Under the pieces are notes generated by a model. The model made no database searches and had not been told where the DNA came from. It saw nothing but the letters and a program-made list of their open reading frames with translations. This document shows, in pieces, positions 62,891 to 64,000 of a stretch of DNA of 64,000 nt (the first letter of the stretch is position 1; every line of letters begins with the position of its first letter). The position numbers and the translations under genes were made by a program. Origin of the DNA: Bacteroides caecimuris (GTDB taxonomy: Bacteria; Bacteroidota; Bacteroidia; Bacteroidales; Bacteroidaceae); assembly GCF_001688725.2 (NCBI RefSeq), contig NZ_CP015401.2, positions 1,488,001 through 1,552,000 of the forward strand, given 5' to 3'.

Positions 62891-64000
62891 ATGAAAGTTA
62901 CTTTTTTTATAGATAGGCCGGTCTTCTCGGCTGTAATCTCCATCGTGATTGTGATTGTCGGTGTGATTGGTCTGACAATGCTTCCGGTGGACCAATATCC
63001 GCAGATTACACCCCCGGTGGTGAAGATCAGTGCTTCCTATCCGGGTGCCAGCGCACTTACCGTGTCGCAGGCGGTAGCCACTCCAATTGAGCAGGAAATC
63101 AATGGTACGCCGGGTATGCTTTATATGGAATCAAATAGTTCTAACTCCGGAGGTTTTTCGGCAACAGTAACTTTTGATGTATCTGCCGATCCGGACTTGG
63201 CAGCCGTTGAGATTCAAAACCGTGTGAAACTGGCGGAATCCCGTCTGCCGGCGGAAGTCATTCAGAATGGTATTTCGGTAGAAAAACAGGCTCCCAGTCA
63301 GTTGATGACGCTTTGTTTGACTTCTACTGATCCGAAGTTCGACGAAATTTATTTGAGTAACTTTGCTACTATCAATGTGCTTGATGTGATTCGCCGTATT
63401 CCGGGGGTTGGACGTGTGTCGAACATCGGTAGCCGTTACTATGCGATGCAGATATGGGCGCAGCCCGATAAACTGGCAAACTTCGGGTTGACTGTGCAGG
63501 ATTTGCAGAATGCCTTGAAAGACCAGAACCGTGAATCGGCAGCCGGTGTATTGGGACAGCAGCCGGTGCAGGGGTTGGATATAACGATTCCTATTACGAC
63601 TCAAGGACGTTTGTCTACCGTGGGGCAGTTTGAAGATATCGTAGTGCGTGCCAATGCCAACGGGTCTATCATCCGGTTGAAAGACGTGGCGCGTGTATCG
63701 TTAGAGGCCTCTTCTTATAATACGGAGAGTGGTATCAACGGTGAGAATGCTGCTGTGCTTGGCATTTATATGCTGCCGGGAGCAAATGCGATGGAAGTGG
63801 CCGAGAGGGTAAAAGAGGCTATGGATGAAATTAGTAAGAATTTCCCGGAAGGATTGAGTTATGAGATTCCGTTCGATATGACGACTTATATTTCCGAATC
63901 TATACATGAAGTATATAAGACGTTGTTTGAAGCGTTGGTATTGGTTGTGTTGGTGGTTTATCTATCCTTGCAGAGCTGGCGTGCGACGTTGATTCCGGTA
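62891..64000 (+). CDS. AcrB-type RND efflux permease (3' end beyond window)
   Basis: The frame opens at ATG 62891 (MKVTFFIDRPVFSAVISIVI), 3 bp after the adaptor, and is still open at the window end: 370 codons seen. The first membrane segment (about residues 10-28) and the porter-domain signatures VDQYPQITPPVVKISASYPG and IPGVGRVSNIGSRYYAMQIW mark it as an HAE1-family multidrug exporter. The visible part reaches the second membrane segment (LVLVVLVVYLSLQSWRATLIP). The proton-relay residues lie outside the window. Confidence 0.95.
   Translation, partial: MKVTFFIDRPVFSAVISIVIVIVGVIGLTMLPVDQYPQITPPVVKISASYPGASALTVSQAVATPIEQEINGTPGMLYMESNSSNSGGFSATVTFDVSADPDLAAVEIQNRVKLAESRLPAEVIQNGISVEKQAPSQLMTLCLTSTDPKFDEIYLSNFATINVLDVIRRIPGVGRVSNIGSRYYAMQIWAQPDKLANFGLTVQDLQNALKDQNRESAAGVLGQQPVQGLDITIPITTQGRLSTVGQFEDIVVRANANGSIIRLKDVARVSLEASSYNTESGINGENAAVLGIYMLPGANAMEVAERVKEAMDEISKNFPEGLSYEIPFDMTTYISESIHEVYKTLFEALVLVVLVVYLSLQSWRATLIPV

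Overview
The window is from a Bacteroides chromosome, probably a B. thetaiotaomicron-like species. The evidence is Bacteroides-type gene content, repeated -7 elements of the TAnnTTTG form upstream of genes, and the 3' half of a CTnDOT/ERL-type conjugative transposon. No rRNA, tRNA or CRISPR array was seen.

Region 1 (1 to about 15.7 kb) is the end of that transposon. It starts inside traG and runs through traI, J, K, L, M, N, O, P, Q and a lysozyme-like gene, all on the + strand. Convergent to this is a minus-strand operon of small accessory proteins with a PcfJ/PcfK-like pair. traN is split by a complete group II intron (5221-7709). Removing it rejoins a 328-codon traN in frame. About 1.1 kb of stem-loop-rich DNA follows, with attachment-core-like sequences at 15502 and 15716, just before the chromosomal gene sbcD.

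Region 2 (15.7-43 kb) is mostly chromosomal core. It holds sbcDC, an ECF sigma factor with a membrane partner, a free-standing MetH reactivation domain, pyrC and a polyprenol-phosphate glycosyltransferase. Two almost identical ISAs1-family insertion sequences lie 52 bp apart, each with its own 10-bp target duplication. After them come a lipoprotein/PagL-like pair, mfd, a YgiQ-type radical SAM protein, a TusA-like protein lacking its cysteine and a golvesin/amidase-like secreted protein. Next is a NagB-like/PIG-L-like fusion whose deaminase active site looks degenerate, then nitrilase, acyltransferase and hypothetical genes. Several long inverted repeats sit between genes.

Region 3 (43.7-59.1 kb) is the most unusual part: a seven-gene same-strand cluster that mixes an ABC exporter with an RND tripartite pump. 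Its order is ABC ATPase; ABC permease/peptidase-like/golvesin protein; TolC-type outer-membrane channel; periplasmic adaptor; RND permease; a 1577-residue protein that fuses an RND permease to an ABC ATPase; and a second ABC-2-type permease. In the fusion, the ATPase appears to be split by a membrane insert between its first strand with the A-loop tyrosine and its Walker A motif. I infer a single ATP- and proton-driven envelope export machine; its substrate is unknown.

Region 4 (59.1-64 kb) has a minus-strand patatin-POTRA-barrel protein (type Vd-like). A second, ordinary RND operon then begins, with an adaptor and an AcrB-type permease that runs off the window.
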